Positions 42,731-50,490 of a stretch of DNA of 64,000 bases are shown one piece after another. The notes under the pieces were generated by a model. It was not told the DNA's origin and ran no database searches. It saw nothing but the letters and a program-made list of their open reading frames with translations. Origin of the DNA: CAKZNE01 sp040222435 (lineage in GTDB: Bacteria; Bacteroidota; Bacteroidia; Flavobacteriales; Schleiferiaceae); contig OZ243107.1 in the NCBI GenBank assembly GCA_965212245.1, forward strand, positions 3,286,001 to 3,350,000. Reading direction: 5' to 3'. Each line of letters opens with the position of its first letter. Position 1 is the first letter of the stretch. The translations under genes and the position numbers were made by a program.

Positions 42731-44134
42731 TTAGTCCACCTCCTTAAACCGCTTATCCCCGCACATCCGCACAATTTTAGGCGTAAAAGATCCGAGGATC
42801 TCCACCAGCTCCCGCTGGCTGTTCATCACCGTGTTGATGTCCTTATAGGCCATGGGTGCCTCGTCCAGGCCAGAGCCCAATACTTCCACCCCATGATCCT
42901 TCAGGTGGCGGCTCACCCCAGTTTCATCCAGGGTTTTCTTAGCCTGGGTACGGCTCATCACCCGCCCCGCCCCGTGCGAAGCGGAGTTAATGGAATGGGC
43001 AATACCACGCCCCCGCACAATATAACCCGGAGCCGTCATGGAACCGGGAATGATCCCCAGCACCCCTTCACCGGCCGGTGTGGCGCCTTTACGGTGTACA
43101 ATTACCTCTTCGCCCTGGACGTTCTTTTCCTTCCAGGCAAAGTTATGGTGGTTCTCCACCCTGGTAAGTGGTGTGGTGTGCAAACCTATCGCCATACGTT
43201 CGTGGATCTGGTGGTGACAGGCCGAAGCGTAATCACCGGCCAAATTCATGGCCGCCCAGTATTCCTTACCGGCATCGGTATCCATATCCAGCCAGGCCAG
43301 GTGACGTGCTTCCTGCGGCAATTTGGTGGTGGCCATAGCCAGGTTGGTGTAATGGCGGGCAATGTTAGCACCCAGCCCCCGTGAACCGGAATGGGACAAC
43401 AAACCCATATAACTACCAGGCGGAAGATTGAACTCGTTCTCTTCTTCGGTGATACGTACCACCCCGAACTCTACAAAGTGGTTACCCCCACCGGAGGAAC
43501 CGATCTGCCGCCAGGCACGGTCTTTCAGGTTTTTCACCACTTCCAGTTCCCTGAACTCATCACGCTCAAAGATCTCATGGTCCATACTGCGCTGAAAAGA
43601 AGCGCTGCCGAAACGCGTATTGTTACTCAGCATTTTCTTCAAAACTTCTTTATCGGTTTGTAAGCGCTCTTTCGGCATATCGTAAATGGATAAGCACATA
43701 CGGCAGCCAATGTCCACCCCCACTCCATACGGAATCACGGAGTTTTTGGTAGCCAGTACACCCCCGATCGGTAAACCATAACCCTGGTGGGCGTCCGGCA
43801 TCAAAGCCCCGGAATCCGCTACCGGTAGTTTCATGGCGGTATACATCTGGTGCATGGCACCCTGCTCAATATGCTCTTCTCCGTATATCTTGAAATCCAG
43901 GTGCTTTTCACGCATAGCGATGGGTTCTTTAGCTTCTTCCACTAATGCATTAGCAATAGCTCCCAGGCTCTCATCTTCCAGGTATTCCTCCGGGTTTTTC
44001 GCCACTTTTTGCAGGGTTTCCAGGTACACTTTTTTGCTGTACTGGGTATGCGGCTTTAAGGCCATCCCAAAGGCCGAACCTTCCGGAAAGTTTATTTTTT
44101 TTAAGTCTTTGGATGTTATTTTCATCGCTTTCAA
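42731..44134 (-). CDS. rtcB: RtcB-family RNA ligase
   Basis: 467 residues. RtcB joins 2',3'-cyclic phosphate and 5'-OH RNA ends using GTP and Mn. The family motifs run in order: MPDAHQGYGLPIGGVLAT, GVGVDIGCRMCLSIYD (metal-binding Cys and Asp), GSSGGGNHFVEFG, SHSGSRGLGANIARHY, GSMTAPGYIVRGRG and SINSASHGAGRVMSR (the guanylated histidine). No RtcA or archease gene is adjacent. The start could be residue 4 (MKITSKDLKK). It is convergent with the nuclease-like gene, with 16 bases between. Confidence 0.95.
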   Translation of the reverse strand: MKAMKITSKDLKKINFPEGSAFGMALKPHTQYSKKVYLETLQKVAKNPEEYLEDESLGAIANALVEEAKEPIAMREKHLDFKIYGEEHIEQGAMHQMYTAMKLPVADSGALMPDAHQGYGLPIGGVLATKNSVIPYGVGVDIGCRMCLSIYDMPKERLQTDKEVLKKMLSNNTRFGSASFQRSMDHEIFERDEFRELEVVKNLKDRAWRQIGSSGGGNHFVEFGVVRITEEENEFNLPPGSYMGLLSHSGSRGLGANIARHYTNLAMATTKLPQEARHLAWLDMDTDAGKEYWAAMNLAGDYASACHHQIHERMAIGLHTTPLTRVENHHNFAWKEKNVQGEEVIVHRKGATPAGEGVLGIIPGSMTAPGYIVRGRGIAHSINSASHGAGRVMSRTQAKKTLDETGVSRHLKDHGVEVLGSGLDEAPMAYKDINTVMNSQRELVEILGSFTPKIVRMCGDKRFKEVD

Positions 44135-44341
44135 TTTTAATAAATTCGAAGCTTCAGGATGTGTTTTTTGGTTGATTTTTAGCCTTTAGGCTGTATTAAA
44201 CCGTTGATCGCTCCATTTACACACCTCTACTTTTGCTTCTCTCAAAACAGTATAATTCTCAGGGCCATAACTTTACGTAACTCTTGACAACGGTCACACA
44301 ATGCCCTATCTTAAAATTTCATTTAACCAAAATTCTATTTT

Positions 44342-44731
44342 ATGAGAACTCTGATTCTACTCTTTGCATTTACTCTATGCGGTATTGCTACCTCTGCTCA
44401 GGTGAACAGTATAACGGTGCAAAACAATTTGTGTACTGACATGAATGTAACCGTGTATTTTGACGACCCCACCCACGATTGTGCCAATGGTTATGCCTGT
44501 GTAACATCCTCAGTGGTAAACCAAACGGTTCCCTCCGGAGGGAACATGGTATTCACGGTTCCATGCAACCAGGAATATGCGTACCGCATCTTTGCACAAA
44601 CCTTTGGTACCGGTACTTCTGCAAACCATTACCTCACCGGTTGTGGTGCAGATAATGGAGGTAACGAAGATTGTGGTGGCAACTATCAAATCTACCCGTT
44701 ATCACCTACCGACTTTGAGATCAATAATTAA
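44342..44731 (+). CDS. Small secreted cysteine-rich protein, paralogue 1
   Basis: 129 residues: signal peptide (LILLFAFTLCGIATSAQ), then VQNNLCTDMNVTVYFDDPTH, matching INSTCEDKEVRVYFDDANAA in the protein at 45100 and the 28365 protein more weakly. Seven or so cysteines suggest disulfides. The downstream 71 bases are also duplicated after the paralogue, so gene plus 3' region was copied as a unit. Function unknown. Confidence 0.75.
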   Translation: MRTLILLFAFTLCGIATSAQVNSITVQNNLCTDMNVTVYFDDPTHDCANGYACVTSSVVNQTVPSGGNMVFTVPCNQEYAYRIFAQTFGTGTSANHYLTGCGADNGGNEDCGGNYQIYPLSPTDFEINN

Positions 44732-44753
44732 AACCTTTCAAACCTAACCACCC

Positions 44754-44824
44754 CCGCAGCAAAATGCTGCGGAGGCCGGTTAAGGTGGGTAGCCACTACC
44801 GGGAGAAGATCTCCTTGAGTTGAT
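44754..44824. repeat. Duplicated 3' region, copy 1
   Basis: Starts with the hairpin CCGCAGC-AAAAT-GCTGCGG and ends with GGAGA-AGA-TCTCC plus TTGAGTTGAT. It is the same as 45536-45607 except for scattered changes. The gap 44825-45099 holds nothing else I recognise. Confidence 0.8.
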
Positions 44825-45099
44825 CTATCAATCCTAGTGCACCGTCTTTTTGCGCAATACGAAAATATATACGGCATTATCCTGAGGTACGCACATAATT
44901 CCATTCATAAGCCTTAAGTACTCTAAACTCATAGTGGCCCTGGCTAAAACTGTTATATTATATAAGGTGATTATCTGAATACAGAATCGGTTTTTTTACG
45001 CACTTCTCTTAAATAAGTTGCTGACATTCAAATTGATAATAAAGACTTGAAAGCAAGAATAATATTACATAAGTTAGAGGTGTAATTTAAAAACTCACT

Positions 45100-45513
45100 A
45101 TGAAAACTCTATTCTACTCGGCAATATTTTGCCTTTTCGCTTTCAGTTCTTTTGCTCAAAGTACTATTCAGGTAATTAATAGCACCTGTGAAGACAAAGA
45201 AGTGCGTGTATACTTTGATGATGCCAATGCTGCCTGTACCGGTGCCCCGGTATTCTGTACCCCTATCCAGGTAGTTACTATGATAGTGCCGGCTTCTGCC
45301 AGTATGGTGTTCAGTGCTGCCTGTGGTGGAGCAACTCTTTATGAAGTATATGCTCAGTCTAATTTTAATGGTTCCGCCTCATCCTGGTACCCTAGCGGAT
45401 GCCGTGGTAATTATAATGGTCAAACACCAGCTATAGATCCTTGTCCGGGTCCCAGCCAACAGTTCGCTGTAGTGCCTGGCACTCCTGTTATCTACGAAAT
45501 TTTTAATTTCTAA
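45100..45513 (+). CDS. Small secreted cysteine-rich protein, paralogue 2
   Basis: 137 residues: signal peptide (LFYSAIFCLFAFSSFAQ) and STIQVINSTCEDKEVRVYFD, then six further cysteines (AACTGAPVFCTPIQVV, AACGGATLYEVYAQ, SGCRGNYNG, DPCPGPS). It ends VPGTPVIYEIFNF, with a terminal aromatic residue. It is the closest relative of the protein at 44342. Both lie in the same orientation with duplicated 3' regions, so they arose by tandem duplication. Function unknown. Confidence 0.75.
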   Translation: MKTLFYSAIFCLFAFSSFAQSTIQVINSTCEDKEVRVYFDDANAACTGAPVFCTPIQVVTMIVPASASMVFSAACGGATLYEVYAQSNFNGSASSWYPSGCRGNYNGQTPAIDPCPGPSQQFAVVPGTPVIYEIFNF

Positions 45514-45535
45514 ATACACTCTTCATAACCAGTCT

Positions 45536-45607
45536 CCGCAGCCCAATTGCTGCGGAGACTGGTTAAAGTGCTTAGCCACTACCGGGAGAAAATCTCCCTG
45601 AGTTGAT
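45536..45607. repeat. Duplicated 3' region, copy 2
   Basis: CCGCAGCCCAATTGCTGCGG sits within a longer stem CCAGTCTCCGCAGC / GCTGCGGAGACTGG. The second hairpin GGAGA-AAA-TCTCC has a changed loop but an intact stem, as in copy 1. Confidence 0.8.
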
Positions 45608-45711
45608 ATACCACCTGGCTTCCACCTGAAAGTGAAATACGATTGATTTTTCCGTGTATTCCATCTCTTCCCGTTTAAAGAGCATAGGGTTATTTCCGTA
45701 AACCAAAACAT

Positions 45712-45742
45712 AAAAAGCCCGGAATGGAAAAACCAAACCGGG
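45712..45742 (-). terminator. Intrinsic terminator of the peptide/PhyH operon
   Basis: On the minus strand CCCGG, an inner TGG/CCA pair, CCGGG and then CTTTTT; it lies 50 bases beyond the PhyH stop codon. Confidence 0.7.
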
Positions 45743-45791
45743 ACAATCAATATGCGTTACCAGACAAGATATTTTAACTAAAACGTGAATT

Positions 45792-46562
45792 TCAGGCGAT
45801 TTCTGAAGCAAGCTGATGTTCACCCCTTGACTGTAGCTTCCAACTTTCCCACATATCTCCGGAAAAATCAAAGCGCCATTCATCTGCCTGCAGGGGTGCA
45901 CCCCAACGACCAATGATGGCCAAACGTGCTTCATGCGAGCGGTTTACAGCCGGTGAATGTAAAAGAAGGGAGTGCCAGATAAGCAGGTCGCCTGCTTTAC
46001 CGTAAAAGGGAACAGCCTGTGTTTTCATTTGGTTAGTTAACAGTTCAAAAACCTGCCCCTGGCTGCGGTCTCCTTTGGCCATATAATCAGCCGGATGGTG
46101 CCGGAAATAGTTCCATGCTGCTGTATGACTGCCTTTCCAATACATGAAGGGGCCTCCTTGCGGGGACACATCATTTACATAAAACACACTATTGGCCAGC
46201 GTACGTATGGGTGCGTAAAGCGGGTAATCCAGGTGAGGGGTTCGCGCTCCGAGCCATTCAGCATCAAATTCAGGCCTGCGTGCCACCAGTTCATTTTCTC
46301 CCGTCCATTCAATTTCATTATGAAAACAACGATACAATTCCCGCATTTTAGCGTGTCCTTTGGGTGTAGGATCCGGCTTAAGTTTAAAACCAGTACTGCA
46401 GTGACCCTGAATAGCGGTTTTCCATTCCAGGTAATTTTGCGGAACACGGTAAAATTTCACCACTTGCTCTCGCCAGGAGGCTACTTCCTCTGCGGTAAAA
46501 AAGCCGGGAAGATGTAGCACTCCGTTCTCTTTAAACGACCTGATTTGCTGATTGGTTAACAT
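45792..46562 (-). CDS. PhyH-type Fe(II)/2-oxoglutarate dioxygenase
   Basis: 256 residues of the phytanoyl-CoA dioxygenase family, which hydroxylates or desaturates small molecules or peptides with Fe(II) and 2-oxoglutarate. N-terminal FKENGVLHLPGFFTAEEVAS is typical. The iron ligands are HLD in RTPHLDYPLY and the distal His in LLLHSPAVNRSHEARLAI, with an Arg suited to 2-oxoglutarate. Its start overlaps the upstream gene by 32 bases, so it belongs to the operon running from 48603 to here, likely as a tailoring enzyme. Confidence 0.85.
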   Translation of the reverse strand: MLTNQQIRSFKENGVLHLPGFFTAEEVASWREQVVKFYRVPQNYLEWKTAIQGHCSTGFKLKPDPTPKGHAKMRELYRCFHNEIEWTGENELVARRPEFDAEWLGARTPHLDYPLYAPIRTLANSVFYVNDVSPQGGPFMYWKGSHTAAWNYFRHHPADYMAKGDRSQGQVFELLTNQMKTQAVPFYGKAGDLLIWHSLLLHSPAVNRSHEARLAIIGRWGAPLQADEWRFDFSGDMWESWKLQSRGEHQLASEIA

Positions 46563-47436
46563 GAGCCGGTTGATTTAAATTGGTATTCCATTCTTTTAAA
46601 GAGTTCAGGCTGGACAGAAGGCGGTTCCCCTCCCATTCGTAAAGGGTCCACATAATTTGTAAAGACACAGCCATTTTTATTTCGGTGTGTACCCGCATCC
46701 GTTCATCCTCATTTTCAATAATTTGTACTATTCCCCCATAATCGCCAAAGCTTCCGTCAGCAGCTTGATGGTGAATCATAAACTGAAGGCTGGTGTGCAA
46801 AGTCAATGAATCTGATTTGCTTAAGTAATTCCGGCACCTAAGGCAGCGCATAGCCAGTGGAATATCGTATTTCTTTTGAGCATAAAGGCTCATACCTTCC
46901 AGTTCAGCAATATCCGCTTCCGGTGCGGCAAAGGCCCGTTTTCCAAAAAGAGTAGAACTCTCAATGTTTTCCAGGGTTTGTTTTATAGCATTATCTATAG
47001 AATGACAGTCGTTTGGGAAACAGGTTTCCATTACTTGTTCACCCTCATTACCAACTTCATGGAGAGCAGCTTTTAGTAAATGAAAATTATACGTTGAGGT
47101 CTCTTCGGCTGATAATTCTCTCAGTATAGCAAGATAAGCCTTCGTCATTTGCACCTGATCAGAACCCCCTAGTTCCATTACCAGGTCACAAGCCAATAAG
47201 GCCGTGGTAAGATCACAGGCCGCATAGTTAATTCCCGGGTGGGTTTGTATAAGTGTTTGAGCAACCTCTTTTAAGCCAGGTTCCCAATGCCCGGTGTTTT
47301 TTTGACAAACCCGGATGAGGGCTAAAGTATGAGTGGCCTGCCCGGCCATTACTTCCCATGGCAAAGAGAGAATCCACCGGGTCAAACGTTCGGAAAGATG
47401 AGTCGTATTGGTATTCATATTAGTTCTGCATTTCAA
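46531..47436 (-). CDS. Helical (alpha/alpha-toroid-like) protein, unknown function
   Basis: 301 residues; the start may be residue 7 (MNTNTTHLSERL, 47418), directly after the upstream stop. Predicted all-alpha, with HHQAADGSFGDYGGIVQII near residue 230, a QxxDGSFG-type motif like those in prenyltransferase/terpene-cyclase and squalene-cyclase toroids, and paired helices before it (ACDLTTALLACDLVMELGGS). The DxDD/DDxxD catalytic motifs of cyclases are not seen. Overlaps both neighbours in the operon. Confidence 0.65.
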   Translation of the reverse strand: MKCRTNMNTNTTHLSERLTRWILSLPWEVMAGQATHTLALIRVCQKNTGHWEPGLKEVAQTLIQTHPGINYAACDLTTALLACDLVMELGGSDQVQMTKAYLAILRELSAEETSTYNFHLLKAALHEVGNEGEQVMETCFPNDCHSIDNAIKQTLENIESSTLFGKRAFAAPEADIAELEGMSLYAQKKYDIPLAMRCLRCRNYLSKSDSLTLHTSLQFMIHHQAADGSFGDYGGIVQIIENEDERMRVHTEIKMAVSLQIMWTLYEWEGNRLLSSLNSLKEWNTNLNQPAHVNQSANQVV

Positions 47437-48361
47437 GGGTTAAAAGGAATAATCCCAAAATGGTTGGATGATACACATCTTTAAAATCATGATCATTATG
47501 GTTGAAATCCGGGTTCTCCTGGTAGTTTTTAACCCATTCACGACCGGGTATAAAGCCATCGGTTTGTTGAATGTTTTTAAGGGCCCGGGCCGACCTGCGG
47601 TCCAGCTCATTGAAACTCTTGTTCATACAATACTGGCTAATGAGTAGTTCGGCCAGCAGATCCCAGTCTTGCTGTACTAAACTCAGAGCAAGTGAGCTAT
47701 CCACATAAGCCTGAATATCTTCATAGTCGGAACCGAAAAACACACGCATATCCAGATTACCAAAATCAGAGAAGTGAAATAATAAATGAGTCAGGCCATA
47801 CAAATCAAACTTTTGAATGTAAGACAGGCTGGGTAACTTTCGCAACATGCAGGAGTCATACAGTTTAACATAATCTGGAAATACACCGTTCAGGCCTGCC
47901 GCTTCGGTATAATATTTCATATCCAGCTTTTCCCAGGCACTCCGTTCCACACGATCCATATAATTACGATCCATAACGGCCTGTAGCTCTTGTTTTATGG
48001 GTTCTGTTTCTTCACCAAAAGACTTCAATACCGCACAGGCAATAGTTTGGTGTGGAAAGATCTGTATCCTCCTGCGGGTGTCAAAAAAGAAATTTCTTTG
48101 TTTCAGATTATCCAGCCAGGCTTCTTTTAAACGTTGTACTTCGGGATAGGCAGCTAAAGTGGAACAACGTTGCACTAGCCGAAGGGCCAGGCCTAATTCG
48201 GTATAGGCTTTACGGCTCAGGTCCGGAGCAATCTGCTCTGGAGATTTATCACAAAGGGAAGTTTCATCGGGGGTACTGAAGCCGGAGATACTGCTGTTTA
48301 ACCAATGCAGCACGCCATCCAGCATATCATCGCGCTGAGGTTTGGTTAATAGTGATTCCAT
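47420..48361 (-). CDS. DUF6895-like helical protein, unknown function
   Basis: 313 residues, all-helical, with paired-helix repeats: KAYTELGLALRLVQRCSTLA, NFFFDTRRRIQIFPHQTIAC, YIQKFDLYGLTHLLFHFSDF and SSLALSLVQQDWDLLAELLI. It ends with HNDHDFKDVYHPTILGLFLL. The overall pattern recalls the domain family I know as DUF6895, though I cannot verify this. It probably has the same toroidal fold as the next gene, with which it overlaps by 17 bases. Separated from the peptide gene at 48424 by a hairpin plus U-rich stretch. Confidence 0.65.
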   Translation of the reverse strand: MESLLTKPQRDDMLDGVLHWLNSSISGFSTPDETSLCDKSPEQIAPDLSRKAYTELGLALRLVQRCSTLAAYPEVQRLKEAWLDNLKQRNFFFDTRRRIQIFPHQTIACAVLKSFGEETEPIKQELQAVMDRNYMDRVERSAWEKLDMKYYTEAAGLNGVFPDYVKLYDSCMLRKLPSLSYIQKFDLYGLTHLLFHFSDFGNLDMRVFFGSDYEDIQAYVDSSLALSLVQQDWDLLAELLISQYCMNKSFNELDRRSARALKNIQQTDGFIPGREWVKNYQENPDFNHNDHDFKDVYHPTILGLFLLTLEMQN

Positions 48362-48382
48362 GATAGGGTTGTTTTAAAGCAT

Positions 48383-48416
48383 TAAAAGAAACGGGTGCGG
48401 CAGAAGCTGCACCCGT
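48383..48416 (-). terminator. Leaky terminator between peptide gene and enzyme genes
   Basis: On the minus strand ACGGGTGCAGC-TTCT-GCCGCACCCGT (11-bp stem with a G-U pair) followed by TTCTTTTAAT. The broken U-tract suggests partial termination, giving more transcript of the peptide than of the downstream genes. Confidence 0.65.
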
Positions 48417-48423
48417 ATAAGAA

Positions 48424-48603
48424 TTAATGAGAAACAAAGCCATGGCTGTAAATGATAGCAGCCATAACAATGGGTCCGTTTTCATCACCATTCTTGTGAG
48501 TTTTGCTTACCAGAAAATCGGCAAACTCATTCAAATTGGTTACACCTTCTTTCTTCAACTGGTTTAAGATCTCAGCTTTGTTCATTTTGATTTCTGAACT
48601 CAT
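48424..48603 (-). CDS. 59-residue peptide, candidate modified-peptide precursor
   Basis: ATG at 48603, stop at 48424-48426. N-terminal part MSSEIKMNKAEILNQLKKEG then VTNLNEFADFLVSKTHKNGD looks like an amphipathic leader helix. The last 19 residues ENGPIVMAAIIYSHGFVSH are hydrophobic with Ser, Tyr and two His, a plausible core. No signal peptide and no GG cleavage site. It heads an operon with two helical proteins and a PhyH dioxygenase, separated from them by a leaky terminator, as precursor genes often are. Its leader has copy B of the conserved element. A non-modified small protein is the alternative. Confidence 0.7.
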   Translation of the reverse strand: MSSEIKMNKAEILNQLKKEGVTNLNEFADFLVSKTHKNGDENGPIVMAAIIYSHGFVSH

Positions 48604-48624
48604 AGTTAATTGATTTAAAATGTA

Positions 48625-48659
48625 CCTACTCTGTTTAAGAGGCTTTTCGGTTTTCGCCT
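48625..48659 (-). promoter_or_regulatory. Leader element, copy B (stem-loop plus ACAGAGTAGG)
   Basis: On the minus strand AGGC, loop GAAAACCGAAAA, GCCT, a short spacer, then AACAGAGTAGG; 21 bases from there to the ATG of the peptide gene. A further hairpin TCGGA/TCCGA lies just upstream. In the remainder of the gap 48660-49069, shared with the divergent gene at 49070, I see nothing else. Confidence 0.6.
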
Positions 48660-49069
48660 GTCCTTATTGAATCGGACGGAACAAACATCCGACAGCTTTG
48701 AAACTCCCTTATCCGGAAAAACCGCGATTTTAAGGACATCAGGGTATTCCACATTCTTCAGGTAATTAAACTTTAAACCAATAACGTGATACCGGCTATA
48801 CAGAAAGTTCGTTATAAAAAGGCTGCAGACCATACTGCATTAAATTCTAAGGTGAAAGTGGTCAGGAGATGGCACACCGCTTAAAACGCGTATTTTTATC
48901 CGTGAAAATCCTGATTTAAGCGGAAACACATGTAGTGTGCATCTGCTTATAGTATTGAAAATCAAAAAAATAATCTTACCATCCTATGAAGTAAGCCTCA
49001 AGCAATATTTGGTTCAGGAGATTTTTTAGAAGATGTTTGTATAGTCTTAAACCAATCAAACTTTAAATT

Positions 49070-49813
49070 ATGTCAACTACTTCCGGGTTTACTAAAATTT
49101 CTGAATCACAAGCCTTAACCTTAATCGGGGCGTACCATAATCTGATACTTGAAAGTAGCAGGGATGGGGAAACCAGTGATATCAAGGATATATTTACAAA
49201 TGATTCAGAATCCTTGTATGGCTTTTCCCTGTCTGGAGATGAATTCATTGAAGTGGTTAGCCAAATTGGAATAACCCATTATATGCTACACTTTGGTTAT
49301 GATGAAAATTCTGACTTTAAATTCAAGCTCATCATCAGGGCTTTGGGTGCTAATAAGAACCTTCGTGGCAACTATATTTTACTGGAGCAACCTATTATAC
49401 AAGCCTGTGAGTGGGGAAATGCGAGTCCTGGGATCAACAGCGTTCCTAAGCCTTTATTTGAACAATGGACAGGTGCCTGGGGGAATCTTTTGGAAGCTCC
49501 CCGCATTCCTGCCTCCTTCTGCCAGCTCTACACCTATACAGGGCATTGTAAAGACCTCCAGGTATTACAGGGGTATAATTTTCAACATATTGATTTTATT
49601 GAAACACTGATGGCATTTAATGCAACCACACAAGATTTCGAAATTGGCTTTTACCTTGTAAACCACAGCCGAATAGCAGATGACAGCCAGCCTCAGGAGG
49701 AGATTGGTGGATGTTTAGGATTGATGGTTGCCGCATACAACCCCGAGGATAATAACGTCATCTCATCCTTCTATGATTTTTCAGCACCATGCCCCCCTAC
49801 CTGCCCTGAATAA
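49070..49813 (+). CDS. Hypothetical protein of a kinase operon
   Basis: 247 residues, no signal peptide. N-terminal SQALTLIGAYHNLILESSRD, then a predicted mixed domain (EFIEVVSQIGITHYMLHFGY, FKLIIRALGANKNLRGNYIL) and a Cys-rich end (GGCLGLMVAAYNPEDN, SAPCPPTCPE). I do not recognise the family. It lies nine bases before the membrane-protein gene 49822 and upstream of a kinase/regulator pair, so the four genes probably form one transcript; it may be a ligand-binding or reporter partner. Confidence 0.7.
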   Translation: MSTTSGFTKISESQALTLIGAYHNLILESSRDGETSDIKDIFTNDSESLYGFSLSGDEFIEVVSQIGITHYMLHFGYDENSDFKFKLIIRALGANKNLRGNYILLEQPIIQACEWGNASPGINSVPKPLFEQWTGAWGNLLEAPRIPASFCQLYTYTGHCKDLQVLQGYNFQHIDFIETLMAFNATTQDFEIGFYLVNHSRIADDSQPQEEIGGCLGLMVAAYNPEDNNVISSFYDFSAPCPPTCPE

Positions 49814-49821
49814 GATCAACC

Positions 49822-50490
49822 ATGCTGGTTATAATCTCGGGTTTTCAGTGGGTTATTTTAGGCTCATTTCTATTTACATTGCTTCCTATTTGGGCGGGCT
49901 GGAAGCACTATAACTTTTTACCTGTCTCGCTGAAGATCGTATTTTGGTTCTGTATAGTTTCCTTTCTGCTCGATGCAATATCGCGGGTCTTTTGGATTTT
50001 CAGCATCCCTAATTTATTCCTGGGCCACCTGAGTACTTTAGTGGAATTCTTCTTTCTGGCAAATGCTTTCCGGTACGCTTTAGGCAGATCCATTTCCCGG
50101 AAGAGCCTGTTGATTATCCTGATATTATTCTCTGTATTGGTACTTGTCAATAGTCTGTTTTTTCAAAATCTTCAGCAGAACAATTCATACATCAAGATAC
50201 TGGAAGCTATGCTCCTCATTAGCTTTTCACTTATGTATTTCTACAAACTGGCCGGTGAATTGAAAATTGCATACCCTGAACGCGACCCGTTTTTTTGGAT
50301 AAATACTTCTGTATTTATTTATTTTTCCAGCAGCCTGTTTGTGTTTCTCTACAGTAACTACTTATTGCTTTACTCCAGGGAATTAGGTATTCAGATATGG
50401 TTTATACATAGCCTGTTCTTCGTATTTTTTAACTTTATTTTATCCATCGGATTATGGATCGTCCCGAAGAGCTCGAATTCACCTGGTTAA
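49822..50490 (+). CDS. Six- to seven-helix membrane protein, unknown function
   Basis: 222 residues almost wholly hydrophobic: FQWVILGSFLFTLLPIWAGW, LKIVFWFCIVSFLLDAISRV, SLLIILILFSVLVLVNSLFF, ILEAMLLISFSLMYFYKLAG, FFWINTSVFIYFSSSLFVFL and FIHSLFFVFFNFILSIGLWI. It resembles the sensor-like membrane proteins that precede NarX-type kinases in Bacteroidota. The kinase gene starts inside its 3' end (37-base overlap), so the products are likely made together and may act as sensor and kinase. Confidence 0.7.
   Translation: MLVIISGFQWVILGSFLFTLLPIWAGWKHYNFLPVSLKIVFWFCIVSFLLDAISRVFWIFSIPNLFLGHLSTLVEFFFLANAFRYALGRSISRKSLLIILILFSVLVLVNSLFFQNLQQNNSYIKILEAMLLISFSLMYFYKLAGELKIAYPERDPFFWINTSVFIYFSSSLFVFLYSNYLLLYSRELGIQIWFIHSLFFVFFNFILSIGLWIVPKSSNSPG

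Noticed and set aside
45523..45934. Minus-strand frames over the repeat and terminator
   Set aside because: They run through the duplicated 3' region, the terminator and PhyH in another frame.
48615..48833. 72-codon minus-strand frame upstream of the 59-residue peptide
   Set aside because: It overlaps the conserved leader element, whose bases are constrained as RNA, and ends just before the peptide start.
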